The translations under genes and the position numbers were made by a program. Shown piece by piece: positions 15,744-25,521 of a DNA stretch of 37,100 nt; the first letter of the stretch is position 1, and each line of letters begins with the position of its first letter. The stretch is from Xanthobacteraceae bacterium (GTDB lineage: Bacteria; Pseudomonadota; Alphaproteobacteria; Rhizobiales; Xanthobacteraceae): the NCBI GenBank assembly GCA_031291475.1, contig JARLIY010000025.1, positions 1 through 37,100 on the forward strand, in the 5' to 3' direction. The notes under the pieces are model-generated. The model was not told where the DNA came from, did no database searches, and was given only the letters and a program-made list of their open reading frames with translations.

Positions 15744-15965
15744 ATGGCCCGACGCCCGCCCGATACCCGTTCGCTCGCCGAGAAGGCGTTCAAGGCCGCG
15801 ACCGCCAAGCCGCCGGAATTGCCGCCGAAGCCGCCGTCGCTGCCCGGCGTCAAGGAAATGGTGTCGCTGCGCATCGACCGCGACGTGCTCGACTTTTTCC
15901 AAGAAGACGGCCCCGGCTGGCAGGAGCGCATCAACGCGGCGTTGCGCAAGGCCGCGGGGAAGTAG
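15744..15965 (+). CDS. BrnA-like antitoxin family protein, without a BrnT partner
   Basis: A 73-residue protein whose C-terminal half matches the BrnA antitoxin fold: MVSLRIDRDVLDFFQEDGPGWQERINAALRKAAGK, the ribbon-helix-helix part that dimerises and binds DNA. The N-terminal half is a basic, Pro-rich linker (PPELPPKPPSLP). BrnA normally lies directly after a brnT toxin gene; here the upstream frame does not look like BrnT, and none is downstream, so it is an orphan or has another partner. Start: ATG 15744, or GTG 15699 overlapping the stop of the upstream frame. A TATAAT six bases before the ATG allows a leaderless transcript. Confidence 0.78.
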   Translation: MARRPPDTRSLAEKAFKAATAKPPELPPKPPSLPGVKEMVSLRIDRDVLDFFQEDGPGWQERINAALRKAAGK

Positions 15966-15988
15966 CGCGCGCCGATTTTTCTTTCTTT

Positions 15989-16004
15989 CTCCCCAACGGG
16001 GAGA
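15989..16004. repeat. Short TCTCCCC-AA-CGGGGAGA hairpin
   Basis: Small inverted repeat after the BrnA-like stop codon, related to the hairpin arms at 872, 2269 and 23925. It is followed by no U-run on the plus strand, though T-rich sequence precedes it. Confidence 0.5.
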
Positions 16005-16038
16005 GGCGAAACAGATTTGAGCGCGCAGGAGGCGAGAT

Positions 16039-16728
16039 ATGGAGCGCAAGAAATCGCAAGCCCGCGTCGCCGTGTCAAAGAACGGCCCCTACATCGTCAC
16101 CGGCGGCGTGCCGCTGTCCAAGCAAACCATCGCCGCAGACGCCAACGGCGATTCCACGGCCTGGACGGAGAGCGGCAATTTTTTTCAAGCCGAGAAATAC
16201 GCTCTATGCCGCTGCGGTCATTCGAAGAACAAACCGTTCTGCGACGGCACCCATGCCAGGATCGGCTTCGACGGCACCGAGACGGCGAGCCGCGAACCCT
16301 ATATCGATCAGACGACGGCGATCGACGGGCCGGCGCTGATGCTCACGGATGTGGAAAGCCTTTGCGCCTTCGCCCGCTTCTGCGATCCGAACGGCAAGGT
16401 GTGGGCGCAGGTTGCCGCCACGGACGATCCGGCGGTGCGCGCGATGTTTCTCCGTCAGGTCAATGATTGCCCGTCCGGGCGGCTCGTGGCCTGGGACAAG
16501 GCGACGGGAGCGCCGGTCGAACGCGAATTGCCGGTCTCGATCGGGCTGATCGAGGATCCGCAGGAGAATTGCAGCGGCCCGATCTGGCTGCGCGGCGGGA
16601 TGACGCTCGTCACCGCCGACGGCTTTACCTACGAGACGCGCAACCGGGTGACTTTGTGCCGCTGCGGGGAATCGCGGAACAAGCCGTTTTGCGACGGCAC
16701 GCATGCGTCGATTAAATTCCACGCCTGA
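16039..16728 (+). CDS. Double CDGSH iron-sulfur domain protein
   Basis: A 229-residue protein with two mitoNEET-type CDGSH motifs: C-x-C-x8-C-x3-H at residues 57-72 (CRCGHSKNKPFCDGTH) and at 207-222 (CRCGESRNKPFCDGTH). Each can bind a 2Fe-2S cluster with three Cys and one His. Between them is a divergent domain with ARFCDPNGKVWAQV and NDCPSGRLVAWD. This matches the middle domain often placed between paired CDGSH motifs in bacterial proteins and could hold a further cluster. A role in electron transfer or redox sensing in the cytoplasm is likely; no partner is adjacent. The start at 16039 is preceded by AGGAGG. Confidence 0.93.
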   Translation: MERKKSQARVAVSKNGPYIVTGGVPLSKQTIAADANGDSTAWTESGNFFQAEKYALCRCGHSKNKPFCDGTHARIGFDGTETASREPYIDQTTAIDGPALMLTDVESLCAFARFCDPNGKVWAQVAATDDPAVRAMFLRQVNDCPSGRLVAWDKATGAPVERELPVSIGLIEDPQENCSGPIWLRGGMTLVTADGFTYETRNRVTLCRCGESRNKPFCDGTHASIKFHA

Positions 16729-16765
16729 CGGCAACGGCGGCCATAGCCCTGACCCGCAAAGAAGT

Positions 16766-16803
16766 CGCAGCCCGGATATCGCGCCGCTCAATCCGGGCTA
16801 CGC
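16766..16803. repeat. Inverted repeat GCAGCCCGGAT...ATCCGGGCTACGC
   Basis: The arms AGCCCGGATA and AATCCGGGCT face each other over a short GCGC-rich loop between two convergent genes. It is a short relative of the elements at 19401-19497 and 112-141. A GTAGCCCGGAT repeat is common in genomes of this group. Confidence 0.7.
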
Positions 16804-16806
16804 TTG

Positions 16807-18081
16807 CTACTTCGCCATCGCGTTCTCGTAAGGATAGATCGCCTCGCCGCTTTTGAATTGCGGGGGATAAACAATCACTTCCGTTTTCGTATCGCGGAAC
16901 TCATCGATGCTGTTGCCCTTGATATTCTGGAATTGGGCGGCCAGCGTGCGTTCCTCCGTCCACTCGCCGAGCGGCCCGAATTTGACGTCGCCGACCACGG
17001 TTTTGAACGTGGCCTGGCGCATATAGGCGGCGAGCACGTCGTCGTTGAGGCTCTTGGTCGCGGCGATCGCGTGGCCGAGCACCTGCAAATCGGCATAGGC
17101 CCACACCGGCATGTAATAGCCCAGCGGGTCGGTGCCGGCGGCGGCAGCGCGCTCCTGATATTTTTTGAGCAATTCCATCGAGCCGGGGAACTCCATCGAC
17201 TTCACCGGCAGCCAGGTCTCGTAATTGACGACGCCGTTGAGCAGCGGCCCAAGCTGGGTTTTGAAGGCGGTCGCCTGCAGGCCGACCATCGCCCCGCCCC
17301 ACATCTTCGGCTTGAAGCCGATCTCATGAACCGCTTTGATCATGCCGACGGTGTCGAGCGGATAGGAGCAGATCACCAGCAGGTCCGGATTCCTCGCCTG
17401 GATCGCGCGCACGATCGGCGTGAAATCGACCGTCGCCGGCGGATAGCTCTTGTCGTAGACGATCTTGAATCCGGATGCCTGAGCGTTCTCGCGCGCGCCT
17501 TCGCATGCGTTCTGCCCGAATTCGGCGTCGGCATAGGCGAGCGCGATCGTCTCCGGCTTGGGATTTTGCGCTTCGGCCACTTTGAAGAAGCCACGCGTGA
17601 AGGCCGGCTTCGGCGTCGGTCCGTTGGGGATCATCGCGAAGTATTTGTCGTATTTGAACGTGTCGTTGATGCCGGTGCCGAACAGGCTCACCAGCAGCTT
17701 TTTCTTGCCGATGGCGACCGGCATGGCCGCGGCGATCTGGGTCGAGGCATAGCCGCTGACGATCAGATCGACCTTGTCGATATCGAGCAGCTTCGAATAG
17801 ATGGCGGGCACTTCGGCCGGTTTGCTTTGATCGTCGTAATAGACAAGCTTGACCGGCCGCCCGAGCAGGCCGCCCTCGGCGTTGATGTCGGCTTCCCAGA
17901 CCTGCATAGCCACCAGCGACATCTTGCCGTTGGCGGCGAGCGGACCGGTGAGCGACATGCCGAAGCCGACCTTGATCGGCTCTTCGGCTTTGGCCGGCGC
18001 AGCGGCAAGAAGCAGCAACGAGGCGGCCACGGCCAGACCCGTGAGACGGATCGGTCTCGGCAACTGCGATTTCATCGGCAT
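16807..18081 (-). CDS. ABC transporter substrate-binding protein, LivJ/branched-chain amino acid type
   Basis: A 424-residue periplasmic binding protein of the LivJ/Leu-Ile-Val-binding family (type I periplasmic fold). A signal peptide (LTGLAVAASLLLLAAAPAKA) precedes KVGFGMSLTGPLAANGKMSLVAMQ and VKLVYYDDQSKPAEVP. The hinge-linked lobes follow, with IVSGYASTQIAAAMPVA, then ALAYADAEFGQNACEG and a C-terminal WGGAMVGLQATAFKTQLG. Many catabolic clusters use such proteins for aromatic acids, so the ligand is open. The start at 18081 is preceded by GGGAGG. No permease or ATPase gene is adjacent: it is an orphan. The FixK-type box at 18185 lies 104 bases upstream. Confidence 0.92.
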   Translation of the reverse strand: MPMKSQLPRPIRLTGLAVAASLLLLAAAPAKAEEPIKVGFGMSLTGPLAANGKMSLVAMQVWEADINAEGGLLGRPVKLVYYDDQSKPAEVPAIYSKLLDIDKVDLIVSGYASTQIAAAMPVAIGKKKLLVSLFGTGINDTFKYDKYFAMIPNGPTPKPAFTRGFFKVAEAQNPKPETIALAYADAEFGQNACEGARENAQASGFKIVYDKSYPPATVDFTPIVRAIQARNPDLLVICSYPLDTVGMIKAVHEIGFKPKMWGGAMVGLQATAFKTQLGPLLNGVVNYETWLPVKSMEFPGSMELLKKYQERAAAAGTDPLGYYMPVWAYADLQVLGHAIAATKSLNDDVLAAYMRQATFKTVVGDVKFGPLGEWTEERTLAAQFQNIKGNSIDEFRDTKTEVIVYPPQFKSGEAIYPYENAMAK

Positions 18082-18184
18082 TTTGCGCCTCCCTTGGCTT
18101 GTGAAGCGTCATGACCGCATGGTGCCGCGCGCATGACCAATCGAATCCTGCAAAAGAACAGGCGCTTCTCAATGCCGCAAAGAT

Positions 18185-18198
18185 TTGATTTCGATCAA
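18185..18198. promoter_or_regulatory. FNR/FixK-type box TTGAT-TTCG-ATCAA
   Basis: A perfect TTGAT-N4-ATCAA palindrome between the divergent genes for the LivJ-type protein (starts 18081, minus) and the VOC protein (starts 18312, plus). Spacing of 104 and 114 bases to the two starts allows control of either; the symmetric site does not decide. Confidence 0.7.
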
Positions 18199-18311
18199 AA
18201 CAAGCCCGCATGGAGATGCAGGGCACGCATGCGTCGCTCGCACGCATGCCCCGCTCGCCGTTTGCGCGTCGCGCCATTCGCGCTACGCTTGCGGCGGGGA
18301 GGACTTCAGCC

Positions 18312-18719
18312 ATGCCGGACACCGCGCCGAACGTTCAATGGGACCACATCCACCTGCGCAGCCCCGATCCGGAGGCGACCGCAACTTGGTTCGAGCGCAT
18401 GCTGGGCGCGAAGGTGATCCGCTCGACGATGCAGGGCAAGCCGCGCATCGATCTCAAGCTCGGCGGCGCCGATGTCTTCATCATGCCGGTCGGCGCGGCC
18501 GACAAGGTCAACCCGCCGCCGGTGACGCCCTATCAGGGCCTCGACCATTTCGGGCTGCATGTGACCGGCATCGACGCGGTCGCGGCCGAGCTGAAAAAGA
18601 AAGGCGCGGAATTCACCCGCGACGTGTTCACCGTCCGCCCGGGGCTGCGCATCTGCTTCCTGCGCGGCCCGCAGGGCATCTCCATCGAGCTTCTGGAGCG
18701 GAACGCGAAGTATGTGTGA
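18312..18719 (+). CDS. VOC (glyoxalase/bleomycin resistance/dioxygenase) family protein
   Basis: A 135-residue single VOC domain. Conserved metal-ligand candidates: His in WDHIHLRSPDPEATATWFE at the first strand, His in YQGLDHFGLHVTGID at the middle, and Glu in GPQGISIELLE at the last strand. This is the usual H/H/E pattern of Fe(II)- or Zn-dependent members, with two such units coming together in a dimer. The substrate is unknown; lactoylglutathione lyase activity would be only one option. The start at 18312 has GGGGAGGAC about eight bases upstream. A longer in-frame start at 18210 is unlikely. A FixK-type box lies at 18185. Confidence 0.88.
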   Translation: MPDTAPNVQWDHIHLRSPDPEATATWFERMLGAKVIRSTMQGKPRIDLKLGGADVFIMPVGAADKVNPPPVTPYQGLDHFGLHVTGIDAVAAELKKKGAEFTRDVFTVRPGLRICFLRGPQGISIELLERNAKYV

Positions 18720-18734
18720 GGACTACGCTAACCT

Positions 18735-18748
18735 TTGATTTGCATCAA
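18735..18748. promoter_or_regulatory. FNR/FixK-type box TTGAT-TTGC-ATCAA with matching -10
   Basis: A perfect TTGAT-N4-ATCAA palindrome 56 bases before the DUF6455 start (18805). A TATTAA sequence at 18773-18778 sits where the -10 is expected (predicted 18771-18776 for a class II site centred at -41.5). This is the best-formed example in the window. Confidence 0.82.
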
Positions 18749-18804
18749 AGAGCGTCGCGGCAGACTGTCTCATATTAATTTTGTGAATGAAGGGAGTAGC
18801 AATC

Positions 18805-19092
18805 ATGGCTGCACCCGCCGCACGCGAGCGTCCGATCTATATCTGCGAGATGATGGAGCGCCTCGGTCTTGAGCCAGGCGGCAGCGAGGCACCGCGCCTC
18901 GGCCTGAGCTACGCAACCGCGCTCCGCCGCTGCCAAGCGTGTCCGTCCAAACAGGCCTGCCGGGACTGGCTCGACAGCCTCTCGGCGTCACCGTTGGTTG
19001 CCCCGAATTTCTGCCCGAATGCCGATATCTTCTTTGAGTTGCTGGTCGATCAACCGAGCGTGCGGGCCTTGGGCAGCAAGAAGCCGGGCTGA
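18805..19092 (+). CDS. DUF6455 family protein
   Basis: A 95-residue cysteine-containing protein of the DUF6455 type. Seen: ERPIYICEMMERLGLEPGGSEAPRLGL, ALRRCQACPSKQACRDWLDSL and ANFCPNADIFFEL-like text (VAPNFCPNADIF). The Cys-X2-Cys-X5-Cys cluster plus the outlying Cys residues suggests a metal or Fe-S site, as proposed for this family; this is inference. The start at 18805 is preceded by AAGGGAGTAGCAATC. The FixK-type box at 18735 and a -10-like sequence predict induction when oxygen is low, in agreement with the family's usual neighbourhood with FnrL/FixK-regulated genes. Confidence 0.82.
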   Translation: MAAPAARERPIYICEMMERLGLEPGGSEAPRLGLSYATALRRCQACPSKQACRDWLDSLSASPLVAPNFCPNADIFFELLVDQPSVRALGSKKPG

Positions 19093-19155
19093 GGGGTGCG
19101 GCCGGTCGGCGACGGGTTCCGCGAAGCCAAATTGTTGCGGGCGACGGGCGATCCG

Positions 19156-19365
19156 TTATTTCTTCGCTTTCTTCTGCAGCGCGTCGCGTTCCTTGATCAG
19201 CCGTTGCAGCTCTTTCTCCTGCTGCGCGATCCGCTCGGCGCTGCGCTCCTCGTCCTCGGCGCCGGAAAAGCCGGCCGCCTGCTCGATCAGCTGGCGGATG
19301 TTGTCGCGAACGATGGCGATGCGCTCGTCGAGCTGTACAAGCGAAAGGTAGGGGCCGTTGCTCAT
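19156..19365 (-). CDS. Small coiled-coil protein (69 aa)
   Basis: A 69-residue charged helical protein. From residue ~12 to the end it is predicted coiled coil: LDERIAIVRDNIRQLIEQAAG, then EERSAERIAQQEKELQRLIKERDALQKKAKK. No family name is known to me; such short coiled-coil proteins are often conserved hypotheticals. The start at 19365 has GGGAGAG about ten bases upstream. It is convergent with the DUF6455 gene (gap 63 bases). Confidence 0.72.
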   Translation of the reverse strand: MSNGPYLSLVQLDERIAIVRDNIRQLIEQAAGFSGAEDEERSAERIAQQEKELQRLIKERDALQKKAKK

Positions 19366-19400
19366 GCGTGGTCTCTCCCGGGGCAGGCGCGAACGGCCAG

Positions 19401-19497
19401 CGTAGCCCGGATTGAGCGGCTTGTCGCGCTATAGCGCGGAGCGCGAAAGCGGGAAGCAAAATCCGGGATTCGGTCGCGAGGCTCGCCCGGATTTCGT
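19401..19497. repeat. Dispersed GTAGCCCGGATT element, full copy
   Basis: The element begins CGTAGCCCGGATTGAGCGGC, with the inner hairpin GCGCTATAGCGC, and ends CAAAATCCGGG...CGCGAGGCTCGCCCGGATTTCG. The 3' part matches the left-edge stretch near 112-141 (AATCCGGGATCGG...CGCGAG). It lies in the divergent region before the outer-membrane protein gene at 19539. Confidence 0.7.
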
Positions 19498-19538
19498 TTT
19501 GCTCAATTCCGCGCTATCCTTGAAGCGAAGGGGCGCTC

Positions 19539-20447
19539 GTGCCGGGGTTCGCAAAATCGTCGTTGGCGCGCATCGTGTGCGGGGTCGCGTTCTTTTGTGC
19601 CGCGGCCGACCGCGCCGCACGGGCGGAGGACGCGCCGCCGGCCGCGCAACAGCCGGCGCCGGACAAAAGCGGCTACACCTTCTTCAATCCGACGCCCGAC
19701 AGCGAGCTTCGCGCGTTTTCGCCCGACCGGCCGCCGAAGGCCGATTCCGCCACCACGGTCGATGCCGGGCACTTCCAGTACGAAACCGATATTGTAAATT
19801 ATTCGCAGACCAATGTCGGCGGCGTCACCACGCGGCTCTACCAGGCGTTCGATCCGGTGTGGAAATTCGGTCTGACCAATTGGGCCGATTTTGAGCTGCA
19901 ATATAACGGCTATCAAAATCTCGTGGCGACCAGCAACGCCACCGGCGCCGTCGTGGCGCGGGGCTCCGGCTTCGGCGACGTCTTTGTCAAATCGAAGATC
20001 AATCTTTTCGGCAATGACGGCGGCTCAGCCGCGCTCGCGGTCATCCCATATGTGAAGATTCCGAGCGACAGCGTCAACACCAGCAACGGCGCAGTCGAGG
20101 AGGGGCTGATCGCGCCGTTGCAGCTCACGCTGCCGCAGGATTTCGGCATGACGCTGATGACCGAAGTCGATGCGCTCAAAAACGCCAACGACAACGGCCG
20201 GCACGTCAATTTCCTCAACCTCGTCAACCTCAATCATCCGGTGCCGGGCATCAAGAATCTGAGCGCCGCCATCGAACTCTTCTCCTCCGTCGGCACCGAC
20301 CCGAACACGCCGCCGGTCTACACCTTCGACACCGCTTTGATCTATTTGCTCACGCCCAACGTCCAGCTCGACTGGGGCGCCGATTTCGGCCTCAACCGGG
20401 CGGCGCCGGCCGTGCAGGTCTTTATGGGATTGTCGCAGCGGTTTTGA
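19539..20447 (+). CDS. Outer-membrane protein of the phenol-degradation 'MetA' family
   Basis: A 302-residue protein with a signal peptide (IVCGVAFFCAAADRAARA) and a beta-rich body. Features: the conserved opener FNPTPDSELRAFSPDRP, AGHFQYETDIVNYS, GSGFGDVFVKSKINLFG, LAVIPYVKIPSDS and the aromatic-terminated C-terminal VFMGLSQRF, which is the usual outer-membrane signal. This matches the family named after a gene near phenol meta-cleavage clusters, thought to be outer-membrane channels or anchors. The substrate is unknown. The start is a GTG at 19539, after AAGGGGCGCTC. It is convergent with thiC. Confidence 0.82.
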   Translation: MPGFAKSSLARIVCGVAFFCAAADRAARAEDAPPAAQQPAPDKSGYTFFNPTPDSELRAFSPDRPPKADSATTVDAGHFQYETDIVNYSQTNVGGVTTRLYQAFDPVWKFGLTNWADFELQYNGYQNLVATSNATGAVVARGSGFGDVFVKSKINLFGNDGGSAALAVIPYVKIPSDSVNTSNGAVEEGLIAPLQLTLPQDFGMTLMTEVDALKNANDNGRHVNFLNLVNLNHPVPGIKNLSAAIELFSSVGTDPNTPPVYTFDTALIYLLTPNVQLDWGADFGLNRAAPAVQVFMGLSQRF

Positions 20448-20461
20448 GGGGCTCGCAGCTC

Positions 20462-22844
<2,383 letters not shown>

Positions 22845-22950
22845 CGCGTTTCTCCCTGAAGCGGTCCGCGATGGAATCGTCGCGGGTCGCTGGTTGCAGT
22901 TCCGGTCTCGGTAAGTCTGGTCGCGGGATGTGCTGGCAGTGGAGGGTTAT

Positions 22951-23040
22951 TCCTGTCCCTTCGCCGGCATGACCCGGATCAGGTTCAAAGGGTTTCCGCA
23001 ACGGCGGTATCTCAGCTCCCTCCTGGGAGCTCCCCTCGGA
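22951..23040 (-). promoter_or_regulatory. TPP (THI-box) riboswitch
   Basis: Read on the minus strand, the THI-box elements are in order: a P1/P3-type arm GAGGGGAGC, then GCTGAGA, then ACCCTTTGAACCTGATCCGGGTCATGCCGGCGAAGGGA. These are the known pyrimidine- and pyrophosphate-sensing parts that bind thiamine pyrophosphate. An inner stem GGAGCTCCCAGGAGGGAGC shows the usual variable arm. It is 107 bases before the start codon of the 22844 membrane protein and controls that gene and thiC. Confidence 0.97.
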
Positions 23041-23088
23041 ACTCTTTTAATGTAGGCCGCCTACGGGGCGTGTCAACGCAACTTCCCT

Positions 23089-23187
23089 GTCATTCCGGAT
23101 TGCCGCGCAGCGGCAAGTCCGGAATCCATAACCACCGACTGTGACTATGGTTTCCGGGCTCCTCGCTTCGCTCGGCCCCGGAATGAC
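23089..23187. repeat. Dispersed palindromic element with GTCATTCCGG ends, copy 2
   Basis: GTCATTCCGGATTGCCGCGCAGCGGCAAGTCCGGAATCCATA...CCCCGGAATGAC. The first 40 bases match the start of copy 1 at 3575 almost exactly. This copy lacks the inner GGGCCGGCC...GGGCCGG block of copy 1. It sits between the riboswitch and the end of the YqgE-like gene. Confidence 0.85.
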
Positions 23188-23191
23188 GGGT

Positions 23192-23839
23192 TCAGTGCAC
23201 CGTCTTGTGCCGCGCCAGCGCGTCGGCCCAGACTTTCGCCCGGTCCTCGTCGAACACCAGGCTCGCATCGTCCGGCACCGTCACCCAGACGCCGTGCGCC
23301 AGCTCGTTCTCCAGTTGCGCCGGAGCCCAGCCGGCATAGCCGAAGGCGAGCAGGCTTTTGCTCGGGCCTTTGCCCAGCCCGATGTCGCGCAACACGTCGG
23401 GCGCGACGGTGAGCGCCACGCGGCCGTCGATGTCGAGCGTGTCGGGGCGGTGATATTCGGCGCTGTGGATGACAAAGCCCGCGGCGACGGCGACCGGACC
23501 GCCGAGGAATACGCGCACGCTGTCGGTGATGCCGCTGCCGTCGGCGCCGAAGGCGTCGAGCAAGGCCGCGATCGGGCGCCGGTCGATCGGCCGGTTGATG
23601 ACGATGCCGAACGCGCCCTCGCGATTATGCTGCGCAAGCAGAATGACGGCGTGATCGAAAGCCGGCTGGCGCAAGTCCGGCGAGGCAACCAGAAGCTGGC
23701 CGGCATAGGAGGGGGCACCGTTGAGGTCCGGCGCCGTGGGCGCGGTCGTCGGCAGCGCCGCGTGCAGCAGCGTCGCCGTCGCCGGCAAAATCATCGCCGC
23801 GGCGGCGAGAATCCAGCGCCTGTAAGCCCACGCCTGCAC
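23192..23839 (-). CDS. YqgE/AlgH (UPF0301) family protein with N-terminal export signal
   Basis: A 215-residue UPF0301 protein. The family core is clear: YAGQLLVASPDLRQPAFDHAVILLAQHNREGAFGIVINRP, FLGGPVAVAAGFVIHSAEY, and the C-terminal LLAFGYAGWAPAQLENELAHGVW. The N-terminus before the core (YRRWILAAAAMILPATATLLHA) is a hydrophobic segment like a signal peptide or anchor, which cytosolic YqgE proteins lack, so this copy probably acts outside the cytoplasm. YqgE itself is of poorly known function. The start is a GTG with a weak ribosome site; a shorter start at the internal ATG (residue 16) would cut the hydrophobic stretch in half. Confidence 0.85.
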   Translation of the reverse strand: MQAWAYRRWILAAAAMILPATATLLHAALPTTAPTAPDLNGAPSYAGQLLVASPDLRQPAFDHAVILLAQHNREGAFGIVINRPIDRRPIAALLDAFGADGSGITDSVRVFLGGPVAVAAGFVIHSAEYHRPDTLDIDGRVALTVAPDVLRDIGLGKGPSKSLLAFGYAGWAPAQLENELAHGVWVTVPDDASLVFDEDRAKVWADALARHKTVH

Positions 23840-23924
23840 GATCGACCCGCAGCTGCCCGTCGGTCCCCGGACATGATCGCGCCGCGGCGGGAGATGTTCA
23901 AGACGGCGCAGCTTGCCGTGCGAA

Positions 23925-24053
23925 CTCCCTCTCCCCGGTGGCCCGGTGGGGAGAGGGTTGGGGTGAGGGGATTACCGAGCTAACGGTCTTGCTCAGCACC
24001 CCCTCACCCGACCGCGCAAAGCGCGGTCGACCTCTCCCCACCGGGGAGAGGCG
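23925..24053. repeat. Paired-hairpin intergenic repeat (CTCTCCCC/GGGGAGAG family), second full copy
   Basis: Hairpin CTCTCCCCGGTGGCCCGGTGGGGAGAG, then GGGTGAGGGG...CCCCTCACCC pairing across 60 bases, then CGCGCAAAGCGCG and CTCTCCCCACCGGGGAGAG. The arrangement follows the element at 2269-2404. It lies between the co-directional HpaH-like and YqgE-like genes. Confidence 0.8.
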
Positions 24054-24065
24054 ACGGAGCGATGC

Positions 24066-24848
24066 TCACACGAACTGGACCGCGATGCCGCCGAGCGATC
24101 CGAAATCGGCGTGCAGGGTGTCGCCTTTCCGGGCGAACACCACGCGCGTGAACGAGCCGGCGAGGATGATATGACCGGGCTCGAGCGTGACGCCGTGGCC
24201 GCCGAGCTTGTTGGCGAGCCAGGCGACGCCGAGCGCGGGATGGCCGAGCACGCCGGCGGCGACGCCGGTCTCCTCGATCTCGGCGTTGCGATACATGATG
24301 CCGCCGACCCAGCGCAGATCGACGTCCAGCGGCCCGACCGGGCGGCCGCCGATGACGATGCCGGCGGCGGCGCCGTTGTCGGATACGGTGTCGAAAATCC
24401 TGCGCGGGTCTTGCAGCCGCGCGTCGACGATCTCGATCGCCGGCACCACATATTCGGTGGCGCGCAGCACTTCTGGCAGCCCCACGCCGGGGCCTTTGAG
24501 CGGCTTGCCGAGAATGAAAGCGAGCTCGATCTCGACCCGCGGCAGGCAGTAATTTTCGTGCGGCACGCGCGCGCCGTCGGCGATCATCATAGTGTCGAGC
24601 AGGTGGCCGTAATCCGGCTCGTCGATCTGCGACGAGCGCTGCATCGCTTTCGAGGTCAGCCCGACCTTGTGGCCGATCAGCCGGGAACCTCCCGCGATCT
24701 TGCGCTGGGCGACTTCGGTGGAGATGGCGTAGGCGTCGTCGATGGTGATGTCGGGCCAGGTCTTGGACAGCTGCACCGCCTGCTTGCGCGCTTTTTCCGC
24801 GGCGAGAAGAATACCGGCAGCCTTGTTGCGATCGGCTTTCGACATCAT
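24066..24848 (-). CDS. hpaH: 2-oxo-hept-4-ene-1,7-dioate hydratase (HpaH)-like, FAA hydrolase family
   Basis: A 260-residue member of the hydratase/decarboxylase branch of the fumarylacetoacetate hydrolase family. It resembles HpaH, which adds water to 2-oxohept-4-ene-1,7-dioate in the homoprotocatechuate meta-cleavage path. Marks: [69 protein letters not shown] with the metal-binding glutamates (EIE), [20 protein letters not shown], and [23 protein letters not shown]. No other hpa ring-cleavage genes are adjacent. Related hydratases act in 2-oxopent-4-enoate pathways, so the substrate is open. Start codons at 24848 or 24845. It is 30 bases downstream of the exported helical protein gene. Confidence 0.86.
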   Translation of the reverse strand: MMSKADRNKAAGILLAAEKARKQAVQLSKTWPDITIDDAYAISTEVAQRKIAGGSRLIGHKVGLTSKAMQRSSQIDEPDYGHLLDTMMIADGARVPHENYCLPRVEIELAFILGKPLKGPGVGLPEVLRATEYVVPAIEIVDARLQDPRRIFDTVSDNGAAAGIVIGGRPVGPLDVDLRWVGGIMYRNAEIEETGVAAGVLGHPALGVAWLANKLGGHGVTLEPGHIILAGSFTRVVFARKGDTLHADFGSLGGIAVQFV

Positions 24849-24878
24849 GACGCGAGGCCGCTCCGTTGATCGTGAGAA

Positions 24879-25490
24879 TTACTGACAGACGGCACGGGTG
24901 ACGGTGGTCTCCACCGGGCACTCGCGCTGGCCTGGAAGCTGCCCGGCCTGCAAATTCGTCGTATCACATTTCTCCGCGGTGCGGACGTCGACCGGGTGGC
25001 CGCCGGCAAAACCCCTGGCGCGGCAGCCGGCGGCGGCGGCGCTCTCGCAATCGGGCGCACCGTTGGGCGCTTTTTCGCAGCGCTCGCGCACGTCGATCAG
25101 CCGCGTATTGGGCAGTTTGACGATGGCGGTGGCGGCGTTTTTGGTCACCTCGACCGCGCCTTTCATCGCGTCCGTCGCCGCGCTCGCGGCGCCTTTGGTG
25201 ACGTCGCCGGATTTCTTGCCGAAATCTTCGACCTTGCCACCGGTGTCCTTGATTCTGGCGTTGAAGAAACCGAGCGAGTCGTCCCACCAGACTTTGAACT
25301 GATGCAGGAGGCCCGGTTTGTCGGCGAGCGGCGGCTGCGGCGGAAGGGCCGGTGCGGTCGCGGCCGGCGCGGCAGCGCCGGCGGGCGCCTGCGCCTCCTC
25401 GGCGCCGGACATGCCGGCCGACAGCGTCAGCGCGACCAGCGCCACGAACGCGGCGCCGCGGAAATCTTGACGCTTCGAGACCTTCGTCAT
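24879..25490 (-). CDS. Exported helical hypothetical protein (203 aa)
   Basis: A 203-residue protein with a signal peptide (AAFVALVALTLSAGMSGA) and an Ala/Pro-rich linker. An amphipathic helical stretch follows: WWDDSLGFFNARIKDTGGKVEDFGKKSG, then AASAATDAMKGAVEVTKNAATAIVKL. A C-terminal cysteine-bearing part (RERCEKAPNGAPDCESAAAAGC, EKCDTT, RECPVE, RAVCQ) follows. The helical repeats recall apolipophorin-like or LEA-like proteins, but I assign no family. The cysteines likely form disulfides outside the cytoplasm. The start at 25490 has no strong ribosome site. Spacing is about 30 bases to both neighbours, so it is probably in an operon with the YqaA-like and HpaH-like genes. Confidence 0.7.
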   Translation of the reverse strand: MTKVSKRQDFRGAAFVALVALTLSAGMSGAEEAQAPAGAAAPAATAPALPPQPPLADKPGLLHQFKVWWDDSLGFFNARIKDTGGKVEDFGKKSGDVTKGAASAATDAMKGAVEVTKNAATAIVKLPNTRLIDVRERCEKAPNGAPDCESAAAAGCRARGFAGGHPVDVRTAEKCDTTNLQAGQLPGQRECPVETTVTRAVCQ

Positions 25491-25521
25491 GGCCGGCCGG
25501 ATGCAGCGTGAATGCTGGCTT

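Noticed and set aside
16804..18114. Long open frame opposite the LivJ-type gene
   Set aside because: His/Arg/Asp-rich shadow. The minus-strand gene has a signal peptide and full family pattern.
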